The notes: generated from the sequence alone by a model not told the origin. Positions 35,746 through 45,830 are shown, counted from the first letter of the stretch. The stretch: 64,000 nt of DNA from Pontibacter ummariensis (GCF_900188175.1 NZ_FZOQ01000012.1:124001-188000); one strand, 5' to 3'. Numbers and translations are program-made.

Positions 35746-38226
35746 ATGATGAACAGCAGTCCTAAACTCCTCCTCCTAGTCCTGTGCCTGTTGTGCCACG
35801 GCACTTTTGCACAGTCACCCGGCAAAACGGCCCTGAAGCTGTGGTATGATGAGCCCGCCGCCAACTGGAATGAGGCACTGCCTATCGGGAACGGGCGCAT
35901 TGGGGCAATGGTGTTCGGTACACCGGCACGGGAGCATTTGCAGCTGAACGAAGAAACAGTGTGGGCCGGGGAACCGGGTAACAACGTAAACGAGGCTCTG
36001 AACAGCGCTCTGCCCGAGATCAGAAGACTGATCTTTGAGGGTAAGTATAAAGAAGCGCATGACCTCGCCCTGGAGCGGGTGCCGCGCCACGCCCCCGCAC
36101 ACCTCAACTATGGAATGCCTTACCAGCCAGTGGGCGACTTATACCTTTCCTTTCCAGGCCATGAATCCGCCACAGCCTATTACCGTGACCTGAACATTGA
36201 GCAGGCCATCGCCTCTGTTTCTTACAAAGTAAGTGGCGTGACTTACACCCGGGAGATATTTTCTTCTTTCCCGGACGAGGTCATCATCATCCGGCTTACC
36301 GCCGATAAGCCTAAGAGCATTACCTGTACCCTGAGCATGGACAGCCCACAGCTGAAGCACGAGGTAAAGGCGGCGCAAAATCAACTGGTGCTGCGTGGCA
36401 CGTCCGGGGATGTGGATAACAAGAAGGGGAAAGTGAATTTCCAGGCACAGGTGCAGCCCATGGTAAAAGGCGGCAAAGTATCTATGCAAGAAAACGCACT
36501 GGACATCGCTGGCGCAGACGAGGCCATCATCTACGTTTCCATGGGCACTAATTTTAAAAGCTACCACGACCTGAGCGGAAACGAAGCAGAGAGAACGGCA
36601 AAGTTCCTGACTGATGCTACCAGGAAGAAGTATGAAAAAGCCCGCCAGGCACACATCGATAGCTATCAAAAGTACTTTGACCGGGTGTCGCTTCATTTGG
36701 GTGTGACGGAGGCGGTAGAGAAGCCCACTGATGAACGGCTGGCCGCTTTCGCCTCGGGCAAGGATCCGCACCTGGCGGCACTCTACTTCCAGTTCGGACG
36801 TTACCTGCTCATCTCCAGCTCACAGCCCGGCACACAACCGGCCAACCTGCAGGGCATCTGGAACGATAAAGTCGCCCCGCCCTGGGACAGCAAGTATACC
36901 GTCAATATCAACACAGAGATGAATTACTGGCCAGCTGAGGTGACTAATCTGGCGGAGATGCACCAGCCGCTTTTCGCCATGATCAAGGATCTGTCGGAGA
37001 CAGGACGGGAGAGTGCCCGTGTGATGTATAAGGCCCGGGGTTGGAACATGCACCACAACACCGACATCTGGCGCATGACCGGACCTATTGACGGGGCTTT
37101 TTATGGACTCTGGCCGATGGGTGGGGCCTGGCTTACGCAGCATATCTGGCAGCACTACCTCTTTACGGGCGATCAAAAGTTTCTGCAGGAGATGTACCCG
37201 GTGTTGAAGGGCGCCGCCCTGTTTTACGCTGATGTGCTACAGGAGGAGCCGGAGCACAGATGGCTGGTAGTTGTGCCATCCATGTCGCCGGAGAACAAGC
37301 ACGAGAGCGGTGTATCCATTGCCGCCGGCACCACCATGGACAACCAGCTGGTGTTTGACACATTCTCCAACCTCATCCGCGCCTCAGAGGTGCTGGGCCA
37401 AGACAAAACCTTTGCCGACAGCCTGAGGATGATGCGCGACAGACTACCGCCAATGCAGGTGGGCCAGCACGGACAACTGCAGGAGTGGATGCAGGATTGG
37501 GACAGAACCGATGATAAGCACCGCCACGTGTCGCACCTCTACGGCCTGTTCCCGAGCAACCAGGTTTCGCCTTTCAGCCACCCTCAACTGTTTGATGCTG
37601 CCCGAACCTCCCTGGTATACCGGGGCGATAAATCCACCGGCTGGTCGATGGGCTGGAAAGTGAACCTGTGGGCAAGGCTGCTGGACGGTAACCGTGCTTA
37701 TAAGCTCATCCAGGACCAACTGACACCAGCCGGATACGCAGATAAAGGAGAAGGCGGCGGCACCTACCCGAACCTGTTCGACGCGCACCCGCCCTTCCAG
37801 ATCGATGGTAACTTCGGTTGTACCTCCGGCATGGCTGAAATGCTGGTGCAAAGCCATGATGGCGCCTTGCACCTCTTGCCGGCGCTGCCCGATGCCTGGC
37901 CTTCCGGAGATGTGAAAGGTCTGGTGGCAAGAGGCGGTTTTATAGTGGATATGAGCTGGGAGAATGGCAGAGTCAAGACACTGGCGATAACTTCTACGCT
38001 CGGTGGCAACTGCCGCATCAGAACAGCAGCACCTTTGGCCTTAGCCGGAAAAGGGGAGCTGAAACGGGCCGAAGGAGAGAATCCTAACTTCTTTTACCAG
38101 CAGGCAAACATCAAAAAGCCAATTATAAACAGCAACATGGATGTAGAGGCCGTTGCTGCAGTGGATGTGCTGGCGTATGATTTGCCAACCGGGAAAGGGA
38201 AGACCTACCGTTTAGTTTTAAAATAA
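35746..38226 (+). CDS. GH95-family alpha-L-fucosidase/galactosidase
   Basis: This 826-residue exported enzyme has a signal peptide ending GTFAQ. GH95 hallmarks are [20 protein letters not shown] with [53 protein letters not shown] and [19 protein letters not shown]. The family removes alpha-L-fucose or alpha-L-galactose by inversion. In a pectin locus its target could be a rhamnogalacturonan-II or xyloglucan side chain (inference). The N-terminal domain is a beta-sandwich and the centre is an (alpha/alpha)6 barrel. Confidence 0.93.
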   Translation: MMNSSPKLLLLVLCLLCHGTFAQSPGKTALKLWYDEPAANWNEALPIGNGRIGAMVFGTPAREHLQLNEETVWAGEPGNNVNEALNSALPEIRRLIFEGKYKEAHDLALERVPRHAPAHLNYGMPYQPVGDLYLSFPGHESATAYYRDLNIEQAIASVSYKVSGVTYTREIFSSFPDEVIIIRLTADKPKSITCTLSMDSPQLKHEVKAAQNQLVLRGTSGDVDNKKGKVNFQAQVQPMVKGGKVSMQENALDIAGADEAIIYVSMGTNFKSYHDLSGNEAERTAKFLTDATRKKYEKARQAHIDSYQKYFDRVSLHLGVTEAVEKPTDERLAAFASGKDPHLAALYFQFGRYLLISSSQPGTQPANLQGIWNDKVAPPWDSKYTVNINTEMNYWPAEVTNLAEMHQPLFAMIKDLSETGRESARVMYKARGWNMHHNTDIWRMTGPIDGAFYGLWPMGGAWLTQHIWQHYLFTGDQKFLQEMYPVLKGAALFYADVLQEEPEHRWLVVVPSMSPENKHESGVSIAAGTTMDNQLVFDTFSNLIRASEVLGQDKTFADSLRMMRDRLPPMQVGQHGQLQEWMQDWDRTDDKHRHVSHLYGLFPSNQVSPFSHPQLFDAARTSLVYRGDKSTGWSMGWKVNLWARLLDGNRAYKLIQDQLTPAGYADKGEGGGTYPNLFDAHPPFQIDGNFGCTSGMAEMLVQSHDGALHLLPALPDAWPSGDVKGLVARGGFIVDMSWENGRVKTLAITSTLGGNCRIRTAAPLALAGKGELKRAEGENPNFFYQQANIKKPIINSNMDVEAVAAVDVLAYDLPTGKGKTYRLVLK

Positions 38227-38247
38227 ACAGCTACAAAAGCAGAAGAT

Positions 38248-39660
38248 ATGCATATGTTAAAGAGAAGTAGGGCAAAACTAGTACTCTCCTTCTGCCTGGC
38301 AGGCAGCCTGCTGGCTTGCTCGGGAAAGGGCGATGAGGCGGGAACAGACGACCCGCAGCCAGAGCCGGTAAGTGACATCAGCCCGAATACCAGACCGGAA
38401 GGAGAGGCGATCGCCTTTCCGGGGGCAGAGGGATTTGGCAAAATGACTACCGGCGGCAGAGGGGGGAAAGTATACATCGTCTCGAACCTGAACGATTCCG
38501 GTGCTGGCAGCCTGCGGGAGGCCATCAATGCCTATGGGGCCCGTACGATTGTCTTCGCTGTCTCTGGCACCATCGATCTCAAATCTTCGCTTACGATTCG
38601 CAACGGAGACCTCACCATTGCCGGGCAGTCTGCCCCGGGTGAGGGCATTTGCCTGCGCAACTATCCGGTTACCTTGGCTGCTGATAACGTGATTGTGCGT
38701 TATATACGCTTCCGGATGGGAGACACTAAAGGCGTGGAAGGCGATGCCTTTAGTGGGAAAGGCCAGAAGGGCATTATGATCGACCACTGCTCCATTAGTT
38801 GGGCTACGGATGAGGTCGCTTCTTTTTATGACAACGAGAACTTCACGCTGCAGTGGAGCATTATTTCGGAGAGCCTGAACGAGTCGGTGCATACCAAAGG
38901 GGCGCATGGTTACGGGGGCATCTGGGGTGGTATGGGTGCTTCGTTCCACCATAACCTGTTGGCGCACCACAACAGCCGTAACCCCCGCTTTAATGGTTCG
39001 CGCTACCACGGCCAGCCTACAAAAGAGATCGTGGACTTCCGAAACAACGTGATCTATAACTGGAGTGGCAACAGTTCTTATGGGGGAGAGGAAGGCAACC
39101 AGAACATGGTGAACAATTACTACAAAGCGGGCCCGGCCACCTCTTCCTCAAAGAGCAGCCGAATCATTAACCCTTCCAGCCCTTACGGGAAGTTTTATGT
39201 AACGGGCAATTATGTGGCGGGCAACGCCACGGTGAGTGCCGACAACTGGAACGGGGGCGTACAGGGCGCGACTGCCAGCGAGGTGAAAGCAGAACAGGCT
39301 TTTGCGGCAACAGCCATACCCGAGCAAAGTGCGACTGCTGCCTATGAGGAAGTGCTGAATAAAGCAGGTGCCAGCCTCCAGCGCGATGCCGTGGATGCTC
39401 GAATAGTAGCCGATGTAAGAGCAGGCACAGGTGCTTATGGGAAGAACAGCAATGGCATTATCGATTCACAGGAAGAAGTGGGGGGCTGGCCAGAACTACT
39501 ATCCGAAGCGGCGCCAGTGGATGCAGACAAGGACGGCATGGCGGATGCCTGGGAAAACCAGCACGGCCTGAACCCGAAGGAGCCCAAAGATGCCCTCTAC
39601 TATAAAAAAGGTACGCCTTATACTTTTCTGGAAGTTTACTTAAACAGCTTAGTGGAGTAG
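38248..39660 (+). CDS. Pectate lyase, PL1 family (second copy), lipoprotein
   Basis: This is a second PL1 lyase, 470 residues, with a lipoprotein signal ending SLLAC followed by an acidic stretch (GKGDEAGTDDPQPEPV) that may direct surface display. Shared motifs with the first copy are FPGAEGFGKMTTGGRGGKVY, RYIRFRMGDTKGVEGD, DHCSISWATDE and GYGGIWGGMGASFHHN. The tail again has a Ca-binding-like DADKDGMADAWENQHGLNP. Starts at 38248 and 38254 are both possible. It ends the large run of pectin enzymes. Confidence 0.93.
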   Translation: MHMLKRSRAKLVLSFCLAGSLLACSGKGDEAGTDDPQPEPVSDISPNTRPEGEAIAFPGAEGFGKMTTGGRGGKVYIVSNLNDSGAGSLREAINAYGARTIVFAVSGTIDLKSSLTIRNGDLTIAGQSAPGEGICLRNYPVTLAADNVIVRYIRFRMGDTKGVEGDAFSGKGQKGIMIDHCSISWATDEVASFYDNENFTLQWSIISESLNESVHTKGAHGYGGIWGGMGASFHHNLLAHHNSRNPRFNGSRYHGQPTKEIVDFRNNVIYNWSGNSSYGGEEGNQNMVNNYYKAGPATSSSKSSRIINPSSPYGKFYVTGNYVAGNATVSADNWNGGVQGATASEVKAEQAFAATAIPEQSATAAYEEVLNKAGASLQRDAVDARIVADVRAGTGAYGKNSNGIIDSQEEVGGWPELLSEAAPVDADKDGMADAWENQHGLNPKEPKDALYYKKGTPYTFLEVYLNSLVE

Positions 39661-39897
39661 AAACCTGCTGTGCTGGTTAGAGCCAAAATGGACGAGCCAA
39701 CCAAAACAAAAGACTGGAGGCGACTAACACAAAGATGGCCTGCTGGATTATTGGGCGTAACAACAGAAAGCCTTACAGCCGCTGACACCTGCCTTATGAA
39801 AGTGACACATCAACCTTAAAATACACTTGGATAGCCTTCTAAAGCTGCAGGTGAACTCCTAAAACAACTGTTTGGAGTCTCAAACTTTACCCTGAAC

Positions 39898-41127
39898 ATG
39901 CACAGTAATTCTTCCCGTACTTATACTTTCGTCAGAAGCCTTGCTCTGAGCTTTATGCTTGCCCTCGCCTGTCGTGCGGGTTATGCCCAACAGGTTACCT
40001 CGGACGTGGCTAACTTTTACCCCTTGCTGGATGCCTATGCGGGCAAACGCAGCCCTAGCTTGTCTTACCTGGCAAAGGATTGGAAGCACACCGAAAAGTG
40101 GCGGAAAGTCGGGAGAGCAAAACTACAGGAACTGCTGGCTTTTGAACCTGAAAAGGCCCCGCTGAACACCGAGATCCTCAGCACTACTAAACGGGATGGT
40201 TATACGCAGTACCTGGTCCGGTACAACCTGAATGCGCTGCAGAAAACAGAGGCCTTCTTATTGGTGCCGGATAACCTGACTAAGCCCACACCCGCCGTGA
40301 TCGCCCTGCATGACCATGGGGGCTTCTACTACTTCGGTAAAGAGAAGCACACTTATACAGACAATCAACCGGACATACTCAAAGCGTACGTGCAAGACCT
40401 GTACGAGGGGAGGTACTATGCTGATGAGCTGGCCAAACGCGGTTTTGTGGTGCTTTGCCCGGATGCCATTTACTTCGGTTCCCAAAAGATAAACCCGGCG
40501 CAACTGGTAAATTCGAAAGGATACTTCGAGAAGGTCGAGGGGGTAGAAGAAAGCGAGCGTATCAGGACATTTAACAAGCAGGTGGCAGGCCTAAACGAAG
40601 TAGCGATGAACAAAACCATCCTTGCCTCGGGTACTACCTGGCTCGGCATCATCGCCCAAAACGACAGGGTAGCGGTGGACTTCCTGCTATCCCGCCCTGA
40701 GGTAGACCCGGAGCGGATTGGCTGCGTCGGGCTCTCCCTGGGCGGCTTGCGCAGTACGTACTTATTTGGGCTCGACCCGAGAATAAAAACGGGGGTAGTG
40801 GCTGCCTTTTCTACTACGTATGAAGAGATGCTACAGCAGCACGCGCACCACACCTGGATGATGTACGTACCACGGCAGAACGAATTCCTGGATTTGCCAG
40901 ACGTAGCCTCGTTGAATGCCCCGCGCCCGCTTATGGTGATGAACTGCAGGCAGGACAAGCTTTTCAGTATAGCGGGCATGCAGGCAGCTGAGCAAAAGTT
41001 GGCGGGGGTTTACAGCAGAATGAAAGCGCCGGATAAGTTCACCGCCAGGTATTATGACGAGCCCCATTCCATGACGATCGAAATGCAGGAAGATGCCATG
41101 GCTTGGCTGGAGAAGTGGCTGAAGTAA
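39898..41127 (+). CDS. Exported alpha/beta-hydrolase, putative carbohydrate esterase
   Basis: This 409-residue protein has a signal peptide ending GYAQ. The hydrolase fold shows an oxyanion-type HDHGGFYYFG (about 138-147), the nucleophile elbow GLSLGG with S280, an Asp near NCRQDKLFS and a His in YDEPHSMTIEM. It resembles the Abhydrolase_7 / acetyl xylan esterase-like group, and its place after the pectin genes suggests a sugar esterase. I do not recognise a CAZy esterase family for it. A 237-base leader without features precedes it. Confidence 0.75.
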   Translation: MHSNSSRTYTFVRSLALSFMLALACRAGYAQQVTSDVANFYPLLDAYAGKRSPSLSYLAKDWKHTEKWRKVGRAKLQELLAFEPEKAPLNTEILSTTKRDGYTQYLVRYNLNALQKTEAFLLVPDNLTKPTPAVIALHDHGGFYYFGKEKHTYTDNQPDILKAYVQDLYEGRYYADELAKRGFVVLCPDAIYFGSQKINPAQLVNSKGYFEKVEGVEESERIRTFNKQVAGLNEVAMNKTILASGTTWLGIIAQNDRVAVDFLLSRPEVDPERIGCVGLSLGGLRSTYLFGLDPRIKTGVVAAFSTTYEEMLQQHAHHTWMMYVPRQNEFLDLPDVASLNAPRPLMVMNCRQDKLFSIAGMQAAEQKLAGVYSRMKAPDKFTARYYDEPHSMTIEMQEDAMAWLEKWLK

Positions 41128-41160
41128 AACAACTGCCTCTTTCAACACTATCCTGACCTT

Positions 41161-41565
41161 ATGAAACTAGAACACTTTGCATTGAATGTAGAAGCCCCTT
41201 TGGCCATGGCTATTTGGTACGTCGAGCACCTGGGCCTGCAAGTGGTGCGGCAAATGGAGGAAGCACCTTATACTACTTTTCTGGCCGATGATAGCGGCAG
41301 AATTATGATCGAGGTCTACCGAAACCCGGCCAACGAAGTGCCACCCTACCGGGAGATGAACCCACTGCTGGTGCACCTGGCCTTTGTGTCGGAGGACCCG
41401 GATAAAGACAGAGCGCGCTTGCTGCAAGCGGGTGCAAGTCTGGCTTCAGACCAGAAACTGGAGGACGGCTCTCACCTGGTTATGCTTCGCGACCCCTGGG
41501 GCCTGGCCGTACAGCTTTGCAAGCGAGGCGTGCCCATGCTAAAGGCAGAAGAGGTTAAAGCTTAA
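41161..41565 (+). CDS. VOC-family (glyoxalase-like) protein
   Basis: This 134-residue cytoplasmic protein has the vicinal-oxygen-chelate fold: LEHFALNVEAPLAMAIWYVE at the start, VHLAFVSEDPDKDRARLLQAG in the middle and MLRDPWGLAVQLCKRG near the end. Metal ligands may be His4, a central Glu and a C-terminal residue. Its substrate is unknown. It follows the alpha/beta-hydrolase by 33 bases, so the two are probably co-transcribed. Confidence 0.85.
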   Translation: MKLEHFALNVEAPLAMAIWYVEHLGLQVVRQMEEAPYTTFLADDSGRIMIEVYRNPANEVPPYREMNPLLVHLAFVSEDPDKDRARLLQAGASLASDQKLEDGSHLVMLRDPWGLAVQLCKRGVPMLKAEEVKA

Positions 41566-41969
41566 CCACCAGAAAATGTACGAAGCCTGCCGCCCAGCTT
41601 GGGCTAAAAAACCTTAGCGGAGCCGTAGCAAACCCTTGCATATACTTTCTGATAATACCTATATCAATTGGTTCTTGTGCGCTAAGCTTATTTCCCTCCC
41701 TGGTTTTTATCTTGTAGGGAAAGTTCGTCATGCCTTTTAGCCCCAACAGGCAATATGTTTGTAGACCCACTTCCGAATCCTTCTGAGCTCCAGCGGAGCG
41801 ACATATTAAGGACAACTGTTAGCAGGTTGCCGCGCTGGGACTTTCTTTAAAAATCAGTTATGAAAGGCCTTACCGTTTTTCCCTACAAGTTTAGCTCCAA
41901 GAAGGGGCTGGGGGCAATGCCGTTAACTTAGCCACCTTGCTGCCGTTGCTGTTTTAATTTTAAAGCTTC
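41566..41969. repeat. Cluster of REP-like hairpins in a gene-free stretch
   Basis: This 404-base intergenic region contains several small hairpins: GCCCAGCTTGGGC near 41592, a GCTCCAGCGGAGC near 41788 followed by GACATA, and GGAGCCGTAGC-like sequence near 41620. A 12-base inverted pair, CTTGTAGGGAAA at 41711-41722 and its complement at 41878-41889, brackets about 155 bases. TATGTTTGTAGA lies between. The pattern resembles dispersed REP/MITE-type elements of Bacteroidota. I see no supported gene here. Confidence 0.55.
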
Positions 41970-42977
41970 TTATACAGCTGCCAGTTCAGCCGTCATAAAT
42001 TCTTCTACTTTATCCACCATGTCGGGAGAGCCGATTACCAGTGGGCAGCGTTGGTGAAGTTCTACAGGGTCCTTGTCCAGTATGCGTTCTGAACCGTCGG
42101 TGGCTTTTCCTCCGGCTTGCTCTATGAGCAGCGCCAGGGCATTGCACTCGTACACCAACCGCAATTTACCGTTAGGAGACTTGGCTGTAGGCGGATAAAG
42201 GTAGATCCCGCCCTTTAACAGGTTTCGGTGGAAGTCAGCGACCAGCGAGCCAATATAGCGTGCTGAATAATTCTGCTCTTTGCAGTAGTTCAGATAGCCC
42301 TTGATACCATCGGGGAAGCTGTGCACATTGCCTTCGTTGCAGGAGTAGATCCTGCCTGTACGCGGAATCTTTATGTCCGGGTGGGACAGGAAGAACTCGC
42401 CAAGCGAGGGCTCGTACGTAAAGCCGTTTACACCACACCCTGTGGTATAAACCAACATGGTAGAAGAGCCATAAATCACATAACCGGCTGCTACTTGTCT
42501 GGTGCCGTTTTGCAGGCAGTCTTCCAGGGTGCCGTCCTCGCCTGTATCAGACAGCCTTCTGTAAATGGAGAAGATCGTACCGATCGCCACGTTCACGTCA
42601 ATGTTGGAAGAACCGTCCAGCGGGTCCATCGCGACAATGTACTTGCCCTTGGTATTGCCTGTCTGTATCACCCCGTCCTCCTCTTCAGAGATAATGGTAC
42701 AAACTTCGCCGCCATTGCGCAGGGCCCGGATGAACCTGATGTTAGCGATTACGTCCAGTTTCTGCTGTTCCTCGCCCTGTACGTTCTGCTGGCCGTAAGC
42801 ACCTGTAATCCCCAGTAAGCCGGCCCTGTTAATCTCCCTGTTCACAATTTTTGCGGCCAGCGCAATATCCCGTAGCAGTTGCGACAGTTCTCCGGTGGCA
42901 AAGGGAAAGTCCTCCTGCTTTCGCATAATGAACCTGTCGAGTGTGGTGCCTACAGGTAATGCCAGTTCGTCCTTCAT
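41970..42977 (-). CDS. fbp: Fructose-1,6-bisphosphatase, class I
   Basis: This enzyme makes fructose-6-phosphate in gluconeogenesis. It has 335 residues, a normal length. The active-site metal motif is [20 protein letters not shown], with the upstream EEEDGVI and downstream [15 protein letters not shown] and GGIYLYPPT with Lys. Growth on galacturonate yields only pyruvate and triose phosphate, so FBPase next to uxaA is consistent with feeding gluconeogenesis. It may also simply be the housekeeping copy. Confidence 0.95.
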   Translation of the reverse strand: MKDELALPVGTTLDRFIMRKQEDFPFATGELSQLLRDIALAAKIVNREINRAGLLGITGAYGQQNVQGEEQQKLDVIANIRFIRALRNGGEVCTIISEEEDGVIQTGNTKGKYIVAMDPLDGSSNIDVNVAIGTIFSIYRRLSDTGEDGTLEDCLQNGTRQVAAGYVIYGSSTMLVYTTGCGVNGFTYEPSLGEFFLSHPDIKIPRTGRIYSCNEGNVHSFPDGIKGYLNYCKEQNYSARYIGSLVADFHRNLLKGGIYLYPPTAKSPNGKLRLVYECNALALLIEQAGGKATDGSERILDKDPVELHQRCPLVIGSPDMVDKVEEFMTAELAAV

Positions 42978-43065
42978 GTTATGTCCGTTATAGTGTTAGC
43001 GATATCAAACCCGATACGGAGCTTTGGCTCAGTTGTCTTTTCTTCCTGTGGCACGTGCTCTTGAG

Positions 43066-43105
43066 CTGACAGGCCTGGCCATAAAAAGTAGCGCTAACCT
43101 GTCAG
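43066..43105. repeat. 8-bp inverted repeat between uxaA and fbp
   Basis: CTGACAGG at 43066-43073 is complementary to CCTGTCAG at 43098-43105, with a 24-base loop. There is no T-run, so its role as a terminator is uncertain. Confidence 0.4.
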
Positions 43106-43117
43106 TAGTTCCCTTGC

Positions 43118-44764
43118 TTATAGCGAAATGCCTCTCTTCCAGGGGATAAAATCGTCCTGGTCGAGCTGCTGCGCCTTTGTTTTGATGTTGCCACTGGCTA
43201 CCTCTATGATAAAGTCCAGCATCTCGGCGCCCATTTCCTCAATGGTTTTCTCTCCGGCGATCACAGGCCCGGTGTCTACATCAATGATATCCGGCATGCG
43301 CTGCGCTAACTTGGTGTTAGAGGATACCTTGATAACAGGGGTAACCGGGTTACCCGTTGGCGTGCCCAAACCCGTTGTGAAAAGGATGATGTTGGCGCCC
43401 GAGCCTGCCATGGCCGTTGTGCTTTCTACGTCGTTACCAGGGGTACAGAGCAGTGTTAAGCCTGGCTTGGTCACATACTCGGTATAATCCAGCACATCTA
43501 CCACAGGAGAGGTGCCCCCTTTTTTTGCGGCCCCTGCCGATTTGATGGCATCTGTGATCAGGCCGTCTTTGATGTTACCCGGGCTAGGGTTCATGTCAAA
43601 ACCAGAGCCTACAGCCTCGGCAGCATGGGCATAAGCCCGCATCAGGTGGGCAAAGCGTTCTGCGGCTTTTTCGTCCACGCAACGGTTGATTAGTTCCTGC
43701 TCCACGCCGCAAAGCTCGGGGAACTCAGACAGGATAGACTTACCGCCCAGGGCCACGACCAGGTCAGAGGCCTGCCCTACGGTAGGGTTGGCAGAAATAC
43801 CCGAGAAACCATCGGAGCCACCACACTCCAGGCCAATCACCAGCTTGCTCAGCGGCGCCGGCTGTCGTTCTTCTTTGTTTGCCTCTACCAGGCCCAGGAA
43901 AGTTTGCTTGATTGCCCGGGACAGCAACTCCTGCTCCGTACCTTCTTGCTGCTGCTCCAGAACGATCAGGGGCTTAGAGAAGTTGGGGTTAAGGGCTCTT
44001 AGCTTTTCCTCCAGGATATACGTCTGGGCATTCTGGCAGCCCAGGCTCAGCACAGTGGCACCGGCCACGTTAGGGTTATGGATGTAACCGGCCAGCAGGG
44101 CGCAAAGGGCGTCAGAGTCCTGGCGGATGCCGCCACAGCCTCCTTCGTGTGTCAGGAACTTAATACCGTCTATATTGTCGAACAGGCGCTTTTGTGCGTT
44201 ACTGCTATAGCCCTGCAAAGGAAGTTGCTCAATTTCGTCTAGCTTGCCCTCCTGGTACAGGGCTACCATTTGCTGTACGTAAGACTTATAAAGGTCCTGG
44301 CGTCCAAAGCCCAGCTCTTCCAGAAAGGCTTGCTTGATGATGTTAACGTTGCGGTTTTCGCAGAATACCAGCGGAATCACCAACCAATAGTTCGCGGTGC
44401 CCACCTGTCCGTCCTCGCGGTGATAGCCCATAAATGTCTTATCGGTCCACTTAGAAACATCAGGCGCCTGCCACTCCAACGTCTTGGTTTTGCCGCTAAA
44501 CGCGGAGGCCTGGTGCTTCACGTTCTCGGTAGAGATGCGGGCACCAGCAGGTATCAGCTCCACCGCTTTGCCTACGAGGGTGCCGTACATGATAATCTCT
44601 TCTCCAGGGGCCATGTCCTGTTGCGCAATTTTATGCTTGGCCGGAATATCCTCGATCAAAGAAAGGGCTACGCTATCATAAGCAATTGCTTCTCCGGCCA
44701 GCAGGTCTGCAAGTGCCACCAGCACATTATCGTTTGGATGTACTTTTAGTATCTTGTGTGACAT
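43118..44764 (-). CDS. uxaA: Altronate dehydratase
   Basis: UxaA dehydrates D-altronate to KDG and completes the UxaC-UxaB-UxaA route. It has 548 residues from the ATG at 44764. The longer frame from 44797 begins inside the operator and is rejected. Motifs are the N-terminal SAF domain (about 1-90), MGYHREDGQVGTANYW, THEGGCGGIRQDS, IGLECGGSDGFSGISANP and MDPSPGNI-like MNPSPGNIKDGL. It lies about 29 kb from the other uxa genes and diverges from an SDR gene across one operator. Confidence 0.94.
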   Translation of the reverse strand: MSHKILKVHPNDNVLVALADLLAGEAIAYDSVALSLIEDIPAKHKIAQQDMAPGEEIIMYGTLVGKAVELIPAGARISTENVKHQASAFSGKTKTLEWQAPDVSKWTDKTFMGYHREDGQVGTANYWLVIPLVFCENRNVNIIKQAFLEELGFGRQDLYKSYVQQMVALYQEGKLDEIEQLPLQGYSSNAQKRLFDNIDGIKFLTHEGGCGGIRQDSDALCALLAGYIHNPNVAGATVLSLGCQNAQTYILEEKLRALNPNFSKPLIVLEQQQEGTEQELLSRAIKQTFLGLVEANKEERQPAPLSKLVIGLECGGSDGFSGISANPTVGQASDLVVALGGKSILSEFPELCGVEQELINRCVDEKAAERFAHLMRAYAHAAEAVGSGFDMNPSPGNIKDGLITDAIKSAGAAKKGGTSPVVDVLDYTEYVTKPGLTLLCTPGNDVESTTAMAGSGANIILFTTGLGTPTGNPVTPVIKVSSNTKLAQRMPDIIDVDTGPVIAGEKTIEEMGAEMLDFIIEVASGNIKTKAQQLDQDDFIPWKRGISL

Positions 44765-44781
44765 AGTTAAAGGGCTTATCT

Positions 44782-44797
44782 GTGCAATCGATTGCAC
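44782..44797. promoter_or_regulatory. Perfect 16-bp LacI-type operator before uxaA
   Basis: GTGCAATCGATTGCAC is a perfect palindrome centred on CG. It lies 17 bases upstream of the uxaA start and in the shared control region with the divergent SDR gene. It is the best-formed of the four sites. Confidence 0.7.
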
Positions 44798-44968
44798 TTA
44801 TGCAAATAATATAAAATATTTAGAGAAACAGAAATTAAAAGGGTAAAAATATTGAGTAGAAAGCTCCTATTTTTAGGGTGTACCCGCGGTTGCACAAAAG
44901 GTTTCTGCCTTTTATCTAAAATCGGGCTAGTTGTTTTTTCATCTCACATCTTATAAACAAAACAGGTT

Positions 44969-45784
44969 ATGTTAGAGCAGTTCTCATTGAAAGATAAAGT
45001 AGTGGTGATTACTGGGGCTACCGGTGTGCTAGGAGAGGCCTTTGCCCTTGCTGTCGCCAGAGCCGGGGCAAAAGTGGCGGTGCTGGGCCGTAACAGGGAG
45101 CGTGCCATGGCCCGTGTTACAGCAATAGAATCTTTTGGGGGAGAGGCAATAGCCGTCCTGGGCGACGTGCTGGACGAGACAGCCATGGTTCGTGCCAGGG
45201 AGGAGGTGCTAAGCACATGGGGTACGGTGGATGGCTTGGTGAACGCGGCCGGAGGTAATATACCGGGGGCTACTATCTCCCCTGATCAGGACCTTTTTGC
45301 AGCAAAAATAGAAGATACCCGCCAGGCGGTTGACCTGAACTTATTTGGCACCGTAATCCCCACGCAGGTCTTTGGAAAGGTGATGGCCGAAAAGGGCAAA
45401 GGCTCTGTTGTGAACATATCCTCCATTACGGGGCAGCGCCCCTTAACAAGAGTATTAGGCTACACCCTGGCTAAAACGGCGATTGATGCCTACACCAAAT
45501 GGATGGCCGTAGAGCTTGGTTTACGCTACGGAGACGGCATCCGGGTGAATTCTTTAGCGCCGGGAGTGTTCCTGACAGAGCAGAACAGAAACCTGCTGCT
45601 GGACAAGGAAGGAAACTATACCGACAGGGCCCAGAAGTTTGTGACGAACACCCCTTTTCAGCGCCTGGGAAACCCCGAGGAGCTGACAGGAACTCTGATC
45701 TACCTGTTGAGTGACGCCTCCAGATTTGTAACAGGGGAGACGCTACTTGTGGATGGCGGGTTCAGTGCTTTTAGTGGCGTGTAG
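44969..45784 (+). CDS. SDR oxidoreductase, probable fructuronate reductase / D-mannonate oxidoreductase
   Basis: This 271-residue short-chain dehydrogenase has TGATGVLGEAFALAVARAG for cofactor binding, NAAGGNIPGA, the Ser in NISSITGQRP and catalytic YTLAK. SDRs with the N-terminus LKDKVVVITGATGVLGEAF are commonly annotated in Bacteroidota as D-mannonate oxidoreductase, which would reduce fructuronate. No mannonate dehydratase (uxuA) is in the window. It diverges from uxaA over a LacI-type operator, which supports a uronate role. A bidirectional terminator follows. Confidence 0.75.
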   Translation: MLEQFSLKDKVVVITGATGVLGEAFALAVARAGAKVAVLGRNRERAMARVTAIESFGGEAIAVLGDVLDETAMVRAREEVLSTWGTVDGLVNAAGGNIPGATISPDQDLFAAKIEDTRQAVDLNLFGTVIPTQVFGKVMAEKGKGSVVNISSITGQRPLTRVLGYTLAKTAIDAYTKWMAVELGLRYGDGIRVNSLAPGVFLTEQNRNLLLDKEGNYTDRAQKFVTNTPFQRLGNPEELTGTLIYLLSDASRFVTGETLLVDGGFSAFSGV

Positions 45785-45830
45785 GGGTAACAATGTAGCA
45801 TTGAGATAGGAAAAATTAGCACGGGTGTAT

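Noticed and set aside
41555..41815. 86-codon minus-strand frame
   Set aside because: It runs through the hairpin cluster, has no family character and overlaps the VOC gene end.
44765..44797. Longer N-terminus for uxaA from a GTG
   Set aside because: The GTG lies inside the perfect operator; the ATG at 44764 matches the family N-terminus.
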